A stretch of DNA of 64,000 bases from contig JAXGMA010000001.1 in assembly GCA_040768905.1 (NCBI GenBank), forward strand, positions 620,001-684,000. Direction: 5' to 3'. Below, piece by piece: positions 25,618 through 33,909 of this stretch (positions are counted from its first letter, which is position 1; every line of letters starts with the position of its first letter). The position numbers were made by a program, and so were the translations under genes. The DNA comes from SZUA-584 sp040768905. GTDB taxonomy: Bacteria > Bacillota > Clostridia > Christensenellales > SZUA-584. The notes beneath the pieces are model-generated. The model ran no database searches. It was not told the DNA's origin and saw only the letters and a program-made list of their open reading frames with translations.

Positions 25618-26496
25618 ATGCTGATGAGTTTGTCTGACAATCTAAATAAAGCAAGAAAAGAAAAATACGCTGTCGGGTGTTTCAATGTGGTCAATATGGA
25701 GACGGTGGATGCATGTATTGAATGCGCCGAAGAATTAAAAGCGCCGCTGATCATGGCTGTCGCACAAGTGCATCTGCCGTTTATCAATCTTGCCAAAATG
25801 GTCCCGTATATGGTTAGTTGTGCGCATGCGGCGCAAACGCCGGTTACTCTTTTGCTCGATCATGCTTATACGGAGGATGTTGTCAAAGAAGCGGTATCCG
25901 CCGGGCTGAATGCTGTCATGTATGATATATCAAGTTGTCCATATGAGGAACATGTCACAAAGATGAAGCAGATGACAGATGACTGCAAGAAGTTCGGGGT
26001 GCAAGTCGAAGGCGAATTGGGTTATCTCGGCAGAGAACAAAGCGGCTGGGATGCAAAGGCAGAGCAGCAGATCAAGAAAAAACACAAAGAAGACACGCGG
26101 TTTACTTCTTTGTCGGAGGTCGAGGAGTATGTGCAAAGAACCGATATCGCTGCGCTCGCAGTATCGATCGGAAACAAGCACGGACAAAATGAAGGAGCAG
26201 CAAGGCTCAATTTTGAATTACTATCCTCGATCAACGATATTTCAAGCGTTCCGCTGGTTTTGCACGGATCTTCGGGCATTTCGGATGACGATTTAGCCGC
26301 TGCTGTTGACAGAGGCATTTGCAAAGTCAATTATTATACCGGACTATCCAATGCCGCAGTCAAAGCCATCAGAAAAACGCTCGCGGAGGATCCGCACATG
26401 AATGATTATCATCCTTTGATCGGAATCGTCAAAGCCGCGGTCAAGCCGATCATCAGCAAAAAAATGAAGGTGCTGGGTTCCAACGGCAGGGCATAA
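25618..26496 (+). CDS. Class II (zinc) ketose-bisphosphate aldolase
   Basis: 292-aa zinc aldolase of the FbaA/GatY/KbaY family, cleaving a ketose 1,6-bisphosphate to DHAP and an aldehyde. Seen: AVGCFNVVNMETVDACIECAEE, LLLDHAYTED (catalytic Asp and zinc His), VEGELGYLGREQ, SIGNKHGQNEG (zinc His), VLHGSSGISDDD (zinc His) and CKVNYYTGLS. Several blocks differ from glycolytic FbaA: LDHA for LDHG, GNKHG for GTAHG, and MYDISSCPYEE where MIDGSHLPFEEN is usual. So it may act on tagatose-bisphosphate or another sugar rather than in glycolysis. It is not clustered with pgk-tpiA-gpmI. Confidence 0.85.
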   Translation: MLMSLSDNLNKARKEKYAVGCFNVVNMETVDACIECAEELKAPLIMAVAQVHLPFINLAKMVPYMVSCAHAAQTPVTLLLDHAYTEDVVKEAVSAGLNAVMYDISSCPYEEHVTKMKQMTDDCKKFGVQVEGELGYLGREQSGWDAKAEQQIKKKHKEDTRFTSLSEVEEYVQRTDIAALAVSIGNKHGQNEGAARLNFELLSSINDISSVPLVLHGSSGISDDDLAAAVDRGICKVNYYTGLSNAAVKAIRKTLAEDPHMNDYHPLIGIVKAAVKPIISKKMKVLGSNGRA

Positions 26497-26545
26497 TTAA
26501 GGTGCAAGACAACGGGCATCACGCCGGAAGAAGCTAAAAGAACCA

Positions 26546-28005
26546 TCAATGGTCAGCCGGGGTTTTTCTGAACGATCTTGCAAGTGCGATAAAATGATCG
26601 GCTTTTTCATGTTCAGGCCTGGTAGACAGGCTGACGGCTGTATACACGACCAGAGACAGCCCAATACCGAGAAGGACCTGCAGCGCGGACTGAGGCTGCC
26701 AAAACGACGGCAAGTCAATACCAAAACTGATCAAAAGATTGTATATACAGTAGACAAGGCCAAAAAACATAGAACACAAGGCGCCTTTGGAATTGTCTCT
26801 TCGCCATAGGAACCCCGCGGCCAACGGCACAAAACCCCCGGTTGTTATGATATCTGAAGCAATCCATGAAATTTGCAGGAAAGAGCGGATAAACAAGGAA
26901 ATAACGAGCGCGACCGCCGTGACCAGCAGCGTGGAAAATTTTGAAAAACGCAGCCTGCTTGCCTCGGTAGTTTGTTTTGTGTTCAGATCTATGGAAAGTG
27001 TCATTGCGCCTGTGTTGATCAGAGAGTCCATCGTAGACATGATCGCTGCAGAAATACCCACGAAAACAAAAGCGCCGAAAACCGGGGGCATAAAATCCAT
27101 CACGATGGCTGTCACCACGCCGCCGGCAGGCATTTGCGAGAACATCGTGATGCCTGCCATGCCTGTAGCACGACAATCAGATAAAGCGGGATATAGACAA
27201 AAAAGCTCATGACAGTCATCTTTTTGGCTTCTTTATCTGTTTTTGTTGCAGAGATGCGCTGCCACACATTGGCCTGAATCATCCACGCGCCTCCGAAAGT
27301 AATCACATAAGTCAAATATTTGCCCGCACCGGAAGTCAAGCTCATATAATCGGGTTTTCCAAGAAGCGCTGCCGCAGCACTGATTTGGGAAAAACCGCCT
27401 GAATGCACGAACGCCACAACGAATGCGGCAACCGCTTAGATCAGCAGCAGGACGAACTGAAGGATATCCGTGAAGACAACACCCCTGAAACCGCCCAAAA
27501 CAGAATAGATAAGGACAATCCCTGTGCCGACGATCACAGCGAGCTCATAATCCATGCCCAGATAGGTGCCAAAGAAATTGCCTATACCGACCATTTGGGA
27601 AGAGGCCGTCAACGTCATGAAAAAGAGTATCATGACGGCGAGCATTTTAGAAACCTTATGTGAGTAGCGGGCTTCCATCATCTTCGCTTGTGTGAGATAA
27701 CCGACCCTGCGGATAGCTTTTGCGCCCAGTATTATTTAGAATGTGGAAATAAGGACTGGAACACCATAATACCAATATGCGCCCAAACCGTCATCAAACG
27801 CAAGATCAGCCGTAGACAAGGCCGACCCTGCTCCCCACCATGAAGCCACGAAAGTGATCGACAAGGCCCAAAACGGAAGCGTTCGTCCCGCAAAAAAATA
27901 GTCCAGTACGTTTTGGTTTTTCTTTTCCTTAGTGACAACGACAAGCAATGCGGCAAAGTACACAAGAAGCGCTATCAAAGAGATGATCTGCAAATTGTTC
28001 ATCAC
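26546..28005 (-). pseudogene. Sodium:solute symporter (SSS family), decayed
   Basis: Minus-strand remains of a sodium-coupled transporter of the SSS/PanF-PutP family. Residual segments in order: MNNLQIISLIALLVYFAALL and DYFFAGRTLPFWALSITFVASWWGAG (27736-28005); KAIRRVGYLTQAKMMEARYSHK after an in-frame TAA at 27736-27738; GGFRGVVFTDILQFVLLLI before a second in-frame TAA at 27436-27438; AFVHSGGFSQISAAAALLG; then a one-base frameshift near 27150-27165, where adding one A in CTACAGG would restore VLTGMAGI; then GVVTAIVMDFMPPVFGAFVF to the end at 26546. Three separate lesions make sequencing error unlikely. GGAGG precedes the original start. Substrate unknown. Confidence 0.92.
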
Positions 28006-28076
28006 GCGTCCTCCGTGAGCAACTGCTTAACGATTGGAAAGAATCAATCAAGGTTAGAATGAAAAAACAGCAAACG

Positions 28077-28598
28077 TCAAAGTGCGCCGGAAACGATCAG
28101 CTCGGCCACATATCCTGCTGCAGCGCCCACCACCTTTGAGCATTCCGTATGGCCGCCGGCCTCTGCGTATTTTTCACTTTCTCCGTCGATACGAAAATCA
28201 AAGCACTGCCCAAACAAACTGGTTTGCACATCGCAGCAACGTATACCGCCAAATCTCTCAATAAATTGCGCGTATACTTTGAAGACAGCGTCATAGCAAG
28301 CCTTGTGGTCTGCCTCCATGTTGTTCCGTTCTCTGCCCAGAATCAGGCTGATGGCCATGGCCGCGCCGTTGAGCGCGCCGCAGGTGCCTTTGGTCGTTAC
28401 GGCATAGCCTCCGCCAAACCCGAAAGCGGATTTAAAAACCTTATTGTCTATGCCAAGATCGGGGAAAATGTCGCTCAAGCCCGCCAAACAGCACTGGGCG
28501 CAGTTTCCAAAGGTCTTTTCATACATGGCAGAAGTATCAATGGTTCTTTGGATGATGTCTTGCCGTTCTCTCTCGGTCAATGTACGAAAATCATTCAT
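28077..28598 (-). CDS. C_GCAxxG_C_C family redox protein
   Basis: 173-aa cysteine-rich protein of the small family named for its pattern Cys - GCAxxG - Cys - Cys, thought to be redox-active. Seen: GNCAQCCLAGL, GFGGGYAVTTKGTCGALNGAAMAISL and FGGIRCCDVQTSLFGQCFDF. In some members one Cys is selenocysteine; here it is Cys. I start at the ATG at 28598 (GAGG about 10 nt upstream); the GTG at 28607 touches the SD. Such genes often accompany transporters, which fits the neighbouring dead symporter. Confidence 0.83.
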   Translation of the reverse strand: MNDFRTLTERERQDIIQRTIDTSAMYEKTFGNCAQCCLAGLSDIFPDLGIDNKVFKSAFGFGGGYAVTTKGTCGALNGAAMAISLILGRERNNMEADHKACYDAVFKVYAQFIERFGGIRCCDVQTSLFGQCFDFRIDGESEKYAEAGGHTECSKVVGAAAGYVAELIVSGAL

Positions 28599-28607
28599 TT
28601 TAGTCAC

Positions 28608-28954
28608 ACCTCATGTATTATATTTGCGTGAAACCAGAGCACGAAGATTAAACTGACTTTCTAATAATAGAAATGATATTTTAAGTTGCCATGAACACCG
28701 TTAACAATATACAGCCAACAGATGCGCTTAAGCCTTATGTCAGCACTGATTATTAGCCTTGCTGCAACGCTAATAGACTTTTTGTTTCTTATTCGTATTT
28801 TATCCATGAAACCGGCTCGTGTCTAGTGGCGAAGGCAAATGTTTGTATAAAAATCAACCTAAAAAAGCAGCAAAAAAACTTGGCATGTGGGTACCTGCCG
28901 CTGAGGCAAAAGGGGAAGGACTTTTTAAGAGACGCTGATCATTGAAAGATAAAA
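28608..28954. other. Intergenic stretch without recognisable gene
   Basis: About 350 bp between the C_GCAxxG_C_C gene and the 3' end of the candidate RNA. No convincing ORF, tRNA or long inverted repeat was seen. It would contain the promoter of the C_GCAxxG_C_C gene, but I could not pick one with confidence. Confidence 0.5.
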
Positions 28955-29271
28955 ACCAAAGAAAAGCCCCAACGAACCTTTATCGATATTATCTTTAAAG
29001 CAGAAACCCTTTCAGACATTCTTTTTCAATTGAATCCGCTTTCAGATATTGGCTCCCGTGCCCCGATCGCAATCGTAAGCTTAGAAAGCTAACCCTTAAA
29101 GCATCCGTTGGTTTCGCTGCCGCCTGACGGCATGAGCCGTATCAAACGACTTGCGCACCGATCGGACTCATCCAATCGTCAAAGTGAACTTTCGTTCACA
29201 TCCGATTTCCGCACTTTCGTACGGCGGTTCTCTGCCCTTTTAGATAATTCTTAGGTATTCCTTGGGGCTAG
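28955..29271 (-). ncRNA. Candidate large structured non-coding RNA (~315 nt)
   Basis: A promoter (29278-29305), a closing helix and a T-rich end define a minus-strand transcript without an ORF. The 5' end AGCCCCAA (29269-29262) pairs perfectly with TTGGGGCT (28972-28965), followed by TTTTCTTTGGTTTTT. Nested inside: ATTATCT (29248-29242) with AGATAAT (28994-28988), and CAGAGA (29234-29229) with TTTCTG (29006-29001). Internal hairpins: CCGTAC-GAAA-GTGCGG (29209-29224), GTGAAC-GAAA-GTTCAC (29184-29199), CGATTGGA-TGAG-TCCGATCG (29159-29178) and ACGGC-TCAT-GCCGT (29127-29140). Two GAAA tetraloops side by side and nested end-to-end pairing are hard to explain by chance. I cannot assign an Rfam family from memory. 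Confidence 0.72.
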
Positions 29272-29277
29272 GTATAA

Positions 29278-29305
29278 ATTATAATCCTCAATATCTTTTT
29301 TGCAA
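29278..29305 (-). promoter_or_regulatory. Promoter of the candidate structured RNA
   Basis: Minus-strand TTGCAA (29305-29300), 16-nt spacer, perfect TATAAT (29283-29278). Predicted start at about 29271, two bases before the first paired base of the RNA. Confidence 0.7.
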
Positions 29306-29464
29306 AGTCCAAAATACTGCGATATTCAGTCAAAATACACATATATCAAGAGTTAATATGTTTATTCGGAGCTTATCGCAATATTATTAAAATAATCGCG
29401 TTCCATTAATAAGTTGGCCTGAACGCTTTGTAGTAGTTTCTTGGCACAGCCAGACAAACGTCCA

Positions 29465-29941
29465 TCAGGATTCAATGTGATGCTCATCCAAGCTAAACAA
29501 CAGATCGTTTCTGGTGATGATCCCTTTGAGCTTGCCCTCTTCATCAACGACGGGTATCCGGTTAATGCCATGCTTTTTCATAAGCTTGACAGCCTGATGC
29601 CATGAGTTGGTGTCATTGATCGAGACGACTTGTTTTGACATAATATCACGGACTTTGGTTTTAGAAAAAACATCAACTCTTTTTTCATAGGAATGATCAT
29701 CAGAGGTCAGAGAAGAAGGAAAAACCCAAGTAGAAAAACTGGCCAGCGGGACGATGTTGAGTTTTTCAGAGTAACTACGGAGATCTCTGTCAGATATCAT
29801 TCCGATGACTTTGTAATCATTGTCGACAACTGGAACGCCGCTGATGCTGTTTTCAGTCAGCACAAAAACCACTTTTTCTAAAGTGTCTTCCGGGTGTACG
29901 CTGACAACATTGATGTTCATCATTTCATATACATGTGACAT
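29465..29941 (-). CDS. Two-CBS-domain protein
   Basis: 158-aa cytosolic protein made of a CBS pair, which usually binds adenine nucleotides and acts as an energy sensor. First CBS about residues 1-60 (TLEKVVFVLTENSISGVPVVDNDYKVIGMISDRDL), second about 97-150 (VRDIMSKQVVSI, SWHQAVKLMKKHGINRIPVVDEEGKLKGIITRNDLL), joined by a longer linker. GGAGGTGAG precedes the ATG. No enzymatic domain is attached, so its target is unknown. The 190 bp to the RNA promoter hold no clear gene. Confidence 0.9.
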   Translation of the reverse strand: MSHVYEMMNINVVSVHPEDTLEKVVFVLTENSISGVPVVDNDYKVIGMISDRDLRSYSEKLNIVPLASFSTWVFPSSLTSDDHSYEKRVDVFSKTKVRDIMSKQVVSINDTNSWHQAVKLMKKHGINRIPVVDEEGKLKGIITRNDLLFSLDEHHIES

Positions 29942-30095
29942 TTTGGCTCACCTCCGCATTAATGATGATATACATATGATATCACGCTTTTTAATAATAC
30001 TCAATCCAGATGCCGCCAACATGATATATGAGCCGATGATATTTTCATCGATTGGCAGCTCCCCGGTACTATCGCTTGGTATGAGGCATAAGATT

Positions 30096-30134
30096 AAAAT
30101 AATACTGCAAAGCGCTTATGCCTGCAGTATTTTT
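30096..30134. terminator. Bidirectional terminator-like hairpin after the cupin gene
   Basis: ATACTGCA (30102-30109) pairs with TGCAGTAT (30123-30130) around a 13-nt loop; T-rich on both strands. Lies about 30 bp past the cupin stop on the minus strand. Confidence 0.6.
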
Positions 30135-30159
30135 GATCAAATTTTTTGATGAAGTCAGA

Positions 30160-30702
30160 TTAGTATCCGCTGTAACTTTTAGCCGACTGCGCGATGGCCT
30201 TTGTTTCGTGTACAGTTCCTGGAGGGTGTTCGGGCGGTGCGTAAATCGAATACAGCTTAAGCGGTCCTCGGCCGTTATTGATAAGGTTATGCCATTTGCC
30301 GGCCGGAACGAATATCGCATCATCATCAAAAACTTGTTTTTGAAAATCAAGCAGGTCTTCTCTGTCACCCATTTGTACCATTCCTTGGCCTTCCTCGATG
30401 CGAATAAACTGATCGTGATCGTGATGGATCTCTAAGCCTATGTCTTCTCCGACATTCAGGCTCATCAATGTAAGCTGTAAATTTTCTCCTGTCCATAAAG
30501 TTGAGCGAAAAGCATCATTCATCTTAGTCGCTTTTTCGATATTCAGAGCAAACGGATCAGGCCCGTAATCTTTACTTCTTGCATATCTATTAGTATAGGC
30601 TTCCTCATAAGCAGGGTATGGCCTTTGATCAGCCTCATTATTGTATAAGGTATCAGCCGGAGCCATATACCGGTATGGACACCTTGTATAAGGGTTATAC
30701 AT
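30160..30702 (-). CDS. Cupin-domain protein with Tyr/Pro-rich N-terminus
   Basis: 180 aa. Residues ~70-165 are a single cupin barrel (TLWTGENLQLTLMSLNVGED, EIHHDHDQFIRIEEGQG with the metal-binding His-x-His and Glu, FVPAGKWHNLINNG with the last His). The first ~50 residues are rich in Tyr, Pro and Arg (MYNPYTRCPYRYMAP), a composition seen in surface or coat-like proteins. AGGAG sits 8 nt before the ATG. Sugar isomerase or oxalate decarboxylase activity is possible from fold alone; no specific substrate can be named. Confidence 0.82.
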   Translation of the reverse strand: MYNPYTRCPYRYMAPADTLYNNEADQRPYPAYEEAYTNRYARSKDYGPDPFALNIEKATKMNDAFRSTLWTGENLQLTLMSLNVGEDIGLEIHHDHDQFIRIEEGQGMVQMGDREDLLDFQKQVFDDDAIFVPAGKWHNLINNGRGPLKLYSIYAPPEHPPGTVHETKAIAQSAKSYSGY

Positions 30703-30941
30703 ATTTTTGCTCCTTTCTTATACTTACAACTTACAATATGCAGCGAACTTATAGGACGTGTTTTTTTGCTGTCATTATGAAAAATTCTTGCAACTTATCA
30801 GTGGTTTTGAAGAATCAAAAACAAAGCTGCAAGAAAGCCGGTTTATATGAAGAATCAGTGCGGCATATATGGTTGTGAATGCAGAACAAAAAAAATGCAA
30901 CTCTATATACAGCCCATTTTAAACGGGCCTTTACAAAAAGC

Positions 30942-31568
30942 TCAACGCGCTGTTACGCATTTTTTTTCAAAATCAGCGATGTTCCGGCGTTCTTTATCTA
31001 TAGCATCTTCGCTCATCAACCCGCGCCCCAGCCTGTCGCAGAACCCAAGCAGCGCAACTTCGCGGATGTTGGCCTGTGCGGCCATGGCTTCCGGGTCAAA
31101 GAAAGGCAGGTTTTTTGCCGCGAACAACGGCTGCATATGCCAGCGTACCAACGCGGAGACGTTTGCAGAAAAATCCTGATCCTGTCCACAGGCAGAAAGA
31201 AAACGCGCTGCCAGTGTTCCGCCTTCTTTATCATGGCCATAAGCGGTGATGCGCCCGCGGCGCACGCGCGTTGTGGCCGGCTTGCCAATATCGTGCAGCA
31301 GTGCAGCCCACATCAGCACGCGCGGGTCTTTGCTCCTTTTTTTTTCACGCGCCGCGTTGTCGACAACGAGCATCGTGTGTGCCCACACATCGCCTTCGGG
31401 GTGGTGCACGGGCGATTGCTTGATGCCCGCAAGCGCCAGAAGCATGTCGAAAGGAAATTCTTTTAGAAACAAACCTTGATTAAGAAGCCCTATAAAATAG
31501 TCGGACGGCCGTTCATCCTCCATAAGATGCCAATCAAACTGTGAAAAGATGATTTGCGTGTCATTCAT
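30942..31568 (-). CDS. HD-domain phosphohydrolase
   Basis: 208 aa. HD-superfamily metal site: HHPEGDVWAHTMLVVDNA, then VLMWAALLHDIGKP (the HD pair), YGHDKEGG and LVRWHMQ. The pattern resembles the HD domain attached to bacterial tRNA nucleotidyltransferases, but no nucleotidyltransferase part is present, so it is likely a stand-alone nucleotidase or phosphodiesterase. Starts 17 bp after the xthA remnant. Confidence 0.82.
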   Translation of the reverse strand: MNDTQIIFSQFDWHLMEDERPSDYFIGLLNQGLFLKEFPFDMLLALAGIKQSPVHHPEGDVWAHTMLVVDNAAREKKRSKDPRVLMWAALLHDIGKPATTRVRRGRITAYGHDKEGGTLAARFLSACGQDQDFSANVSALVRWHMQPLFAAKNLPFFDPEAMAAQANIREVALLGFCDRLGRGLMSEDAIDKERRNIADFEKKCVTAR

Positions 31569-31585
31569 GCTTGGATATGCGCCTT

Positions 31586-31803
31586 TTACATGTCATAAAC
31601 TGCGGATATGGGGCAGTGATCGGATCCCATGACAGCACTGTGTATACCCGCGCTCTTTAGTTTGTTCAGAATGCGGTTTGACATGCAGACATAATCAATG
31701 CGCCAGCCAGCGTTTCTCTGGCGTGCGCCGAATCAAAAAAATCTGCAAAGCCTTTGGCATAACACGCGCGCAGGCCGTTGACGTTCCATGAGAAGATCTT
31801 CAT
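31586..31803 (-). pseudogene. xthA: Exodeoxyribonuclease III remnant with large internal deletion
   Basis: The start matches the ExoIII N-terminus (MKIFSWNVNGLRACYAKGF, residues 1-19), then within about 25 codons the frame changes and the sequence continues as the ExoIII C-terminus (NAGWRIDYVCMSNRILNKLK, then GIHSAVMGSDHCPIS and a TAA at 31586). The catalytic middle, roughly 180 codons, is gone and the two ends are in different frames. So this is a deletion pseudogene. ExoIII repairs abasic sites, and intact msrAB and mutY lie just upstream, so this was probably an oxidative-damage gene group. Not reported as an ORF because no frame is long enough. Confidence 0.88.
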
Positions 31804-31866
31804 ATACACCCCGCGTTTATGATCGTTATTGCATCATCATAACACGAAGCGCGGTTTTTCGGCAAA

Positions 31867-32802
31867 TTATTCGAAAAGCGGCAAGTAGGTACCATAGCCC
31901 TCTTTTTCAAGTTCATCTTTAGGTACGAAGCGCAGCGCAGCCGCGTTGATGCAATAGCGCAGTCGGCCGGGCGCAGGGCCGTCGTCAAAGACATGCCCGA
32001 GGTGAATATCTGATGCTTTTGTCTTGACTTCGGTGCGCAGCATACCATGGCTTTTATCAGGCTTTTCAGCAAGACTGCGTGTGTCGATGGGCTTTGAAAA
32101 ACTCGGCCAGCCGCAGCCCGCGTCAAATTTGTCACGTGAGGAAAACAACGGCTCGCCCGTGACCACATCCACATAAATACCCTCTTGCTCAGTGTTCCAA
32201 TATGCGCCCGAAAAAGGCGGTTCGGTGGCAGCCTGCCGGGCTACGCTGTATGAGATGGGAGAGAGGCGCTGCCGCAATGCAGCATCTCCCCACACACCTT
32301 CAATGTAGGCCGCACGCCCGGAGCCCGCTTTGTACATGCCATAATGCGAGGGGTTCTTCTGGCTGTATGCACAGTGATAACTTTCCGCCGGATAGAACTT
32401 GCCCGCAGGCAATATCATCACCGCAGCCTTGATACCGAGCAGCTTTTCGATACGCAGCTTGGAATCTTCGGCAATGCGCCGCTCTAACTTATCGTGGTAG
32501 AAGATGGCTGCCTGGTATTGCGTGCCCCTGTCGGCGAACTGCCCGCCTGCATCAGCCGGGTCTATCTGCTGCCAGAATACGGCCAGCAGCTGCTCGAAAG
32601 AAATCAAGCCAGGGTCATAAACGACCTGTACGGCCTCAAAATGGCCTGTGCCGCCGGAGCAGACCTGCTCGTATGTGGGATTCTCTGTGCTGCCGCCCGT
32701 GTATCCGGGCGTGACGGACAAAACGCCTTCTAAGTCGGCAAACGGCGGCTCCATACACCAAAAGCACCCGCCGGCTAACAGGGCTGTTTTCGATTCTTTC
32801 AT
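31867..32802 (-). CDS. msrAB: Methionine sulfoxide reductase A/B fusion
   Basis: 311-aa repair enzyme reducing both sulfoxide epimers of methionine. MsrA domain residues ~1-160: GGCFWCMEPPF (catalytic Cys), GYTGGSTENPTYEQVCSGGTGHFEAVQ, YHCAYSQKNP. MsrB domain ~170-305: WNTEQEGIY, GEPLFSSRDKFDAGCGWPSF, HLGHVFDDGP and the catalytic RYCINAAALRF. The zinc-binding CxxC pairs of some MsrB enzymes are absent, as in the zinc-free class. No signal peptide, so cytosolic. Overlaps mutY by 4 bp. Confidence 0.95.
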   Translation of the reverse strand: MKESKTALLAGGCFWCMEPPFADLEGVLSVTPGYTGGSTENPTYEQVCSGGTGHFEAVQVVYDPGLISFEQLLAVFWQQIDPADAGGQFADRGTQYQAAIFYHDKLERRIAEDSKLRIEKLLGIKAAVMILPAGKFYPAESYHCAYSQKNPSHYGMYKAGSGRAAYIEGVWGDAALRQRLSPISYSVARQAATEPPFSGAYWNTEQEGIYVDVVTGEPLFSSRDKFDAGCGWPSFSKPIDTRSLAEKPDKSHGMLRTEVKTKASDIHLGHVFDDGPAPGRLRYCINAAALRFVPKDELEKEGYGTYLPLFE

Positions 32803-33827
32803 TTGATATCTCCTTTGCTCACAGCTTCCAGTACTTTTCGAAACGCGGCCGGTATAGGCTTTTCGCTGAGCTGTTCACAGCTTGTCCATTCCCAACCCGC
32901 GCATTCGTCGCATTGGTCCATTTTGTAACGCAGAATATCCATCTCCCAGCGCAGATGCGTGAACACGTGTACCGTGTGACCGTCCGGCTGCCCGCGCGAA
33001 AGATGCACGCCATATTTATGAGCAAACAGCATTTCAGGCGTTTTGCCTGCTGCTTTTTCCACAAGAGGCAGGCCCCACATGCGCGAAAGCAGCTTCTGGT
33101 CACGGCGGAATTCGAGCGCGATGCAGCCCTTCGCTTCGATCACCGCAACGAAAAGGGACACGTTGCGCTGCCTGGCACGCGGCTTTTTGGCGGGTATTTG
33201 CGTGACGATGCCTTTCTTGTGCGCTTGGCAATCATGGGCCAGCGGACAGCAAATGCAGGCGGGGGAGACGGGGCGGCACACGAGCGCGCCAAGTTCCATC
33301 AGAGCCTGCGTAAAATCACCCGCGCCGGAATTCGGCACCAGTGCCCGAACGCGTGCGGTCACCTCTTTGCGCACAGGCTGGCTCTCGATGTTTCCGTCCA
33401 GCGCATAAATCCTTGCAATCACCCGCATCACGTTGCCGTCTACAGCAGCAAAAGGCTTGCCAAAAGCGATACTCATCACCGCCCCTGCCATATATGGCCC
33501 AACACCCTTCAGAGAGAGCCATTCTTCGTATGTTTGAGGAAACAGGCCGTGCTCAGCGATCTGCTGTGCGATACGGTGCAGCCTGCGCGCGCGCGCATAG
33601 TAGCCAAGCCCCTGCCATATATTCAGCACTTCTTCTTCGCTTGCGTCGGCCAGCGCATGTATATCGGGAAAATGCGCTATAAAACGATCATAATACCTAA
33701 GTACAGTATCCACCGTGGTCTGCTGCAGCATCATTTCCGAGACGAGAACGGCATATATGCCGCCGTCTCTGCGCCACGGCAGGTCCCTTTTATTATGGTT
33801 GTACCATGTAAGAAGCTTGTGTGTCAT
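32799..33827 (-). CDS. mutY: A/G-specific adenine glycosylase MutY
   Basis: Removes adenine mispaired with 8-oxoguanine. 342 aa: catalytic Glu block SEMMLQQTTVDTV, helix-hairpin-helix LKGVGPYMAGAV, catalytic Asp in AVDGNVMRV, the [4Fe-4S] motif CX6CX2CX5C (CRPVSPACICCPLAHDC), and a C-terminal NUDIX-like domain for 8-oxoG recognition (SLFVAVIEAKGCIALEFRR, WGLPLVE). GGAGG precedes the ATG. Translationally coupled to msrAB. Confidence 0.96.
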   Translation of the reverse strand: MTHKLLTWYNHNKRDLPWRRDGGIYAVLVSEMMLQQTTVDTVLRYYDRFIAHFPDIHALADASEEEVLNIWQGLGYYARARRLHRIAQQIAEHGLFPQTYEEWLSLKGVGPYMAGAVMSIAFGKPFAAVDGNVMRVIARIYALDGNIESQPVRKEVTARVRALVPNSGAGDFTQALMELGALVCRPVSPACICCPLAHDCQAHKKGIVTQIPAKKPRARQRNVSLFVAVIEAKGCIALEFRRDQKLLSRMWGLPLVEKAAGKTPEMLFAHKYGVHLSRGQPDGHTVHVFTHLRWEMDILRYKMDQCDECAGWEWTSCEQLSEKPIPAAFRKVLEAVSKGDIK

Positions 33828-33861
33828 AGAGCCTCCGCTGTGTTGATAAATATTTTATCAC

Positions 33862-33884
33862 AAAAAAAGGCGCCCAGGCCTTTT
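33862..33884 (-). terminator. Terminator of the pdaA-like gene
   Basis: On the minus strand AAAGGC pairs with GCCTTT around CTGGGC, followed by a T-tract. Lies between the pdaA-like stop and the mutY start. Confidence 0.7.
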
Positions 33885-33909
33885 GTTCATAGTTTGTTTC
33901 CTCTTTTTA

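Noticed and set aside
27436..27738. Recoding (selenocysteine) at the symporter stop codons
   Set aside because: Both stops are TAA, not TGA, and a separate frameshift is also present, so decay is the simpler reading.
29159..29178. Hammerhead ribozyme core in the candidate RNA
   Set aside because: A GGATGAGTCC segment recalls CTGATGAG, but the conserved core and the matching GAAA/cleavage site arrangement are not present.
29362..29571. Minus-strand ORF overlapping the end of the CBS gene
   Set aside because: Its C-terminal part looks protein-like, but it starts inside the CBS gene in another frame and has no SD or recognisable family; could be a fragment at most.
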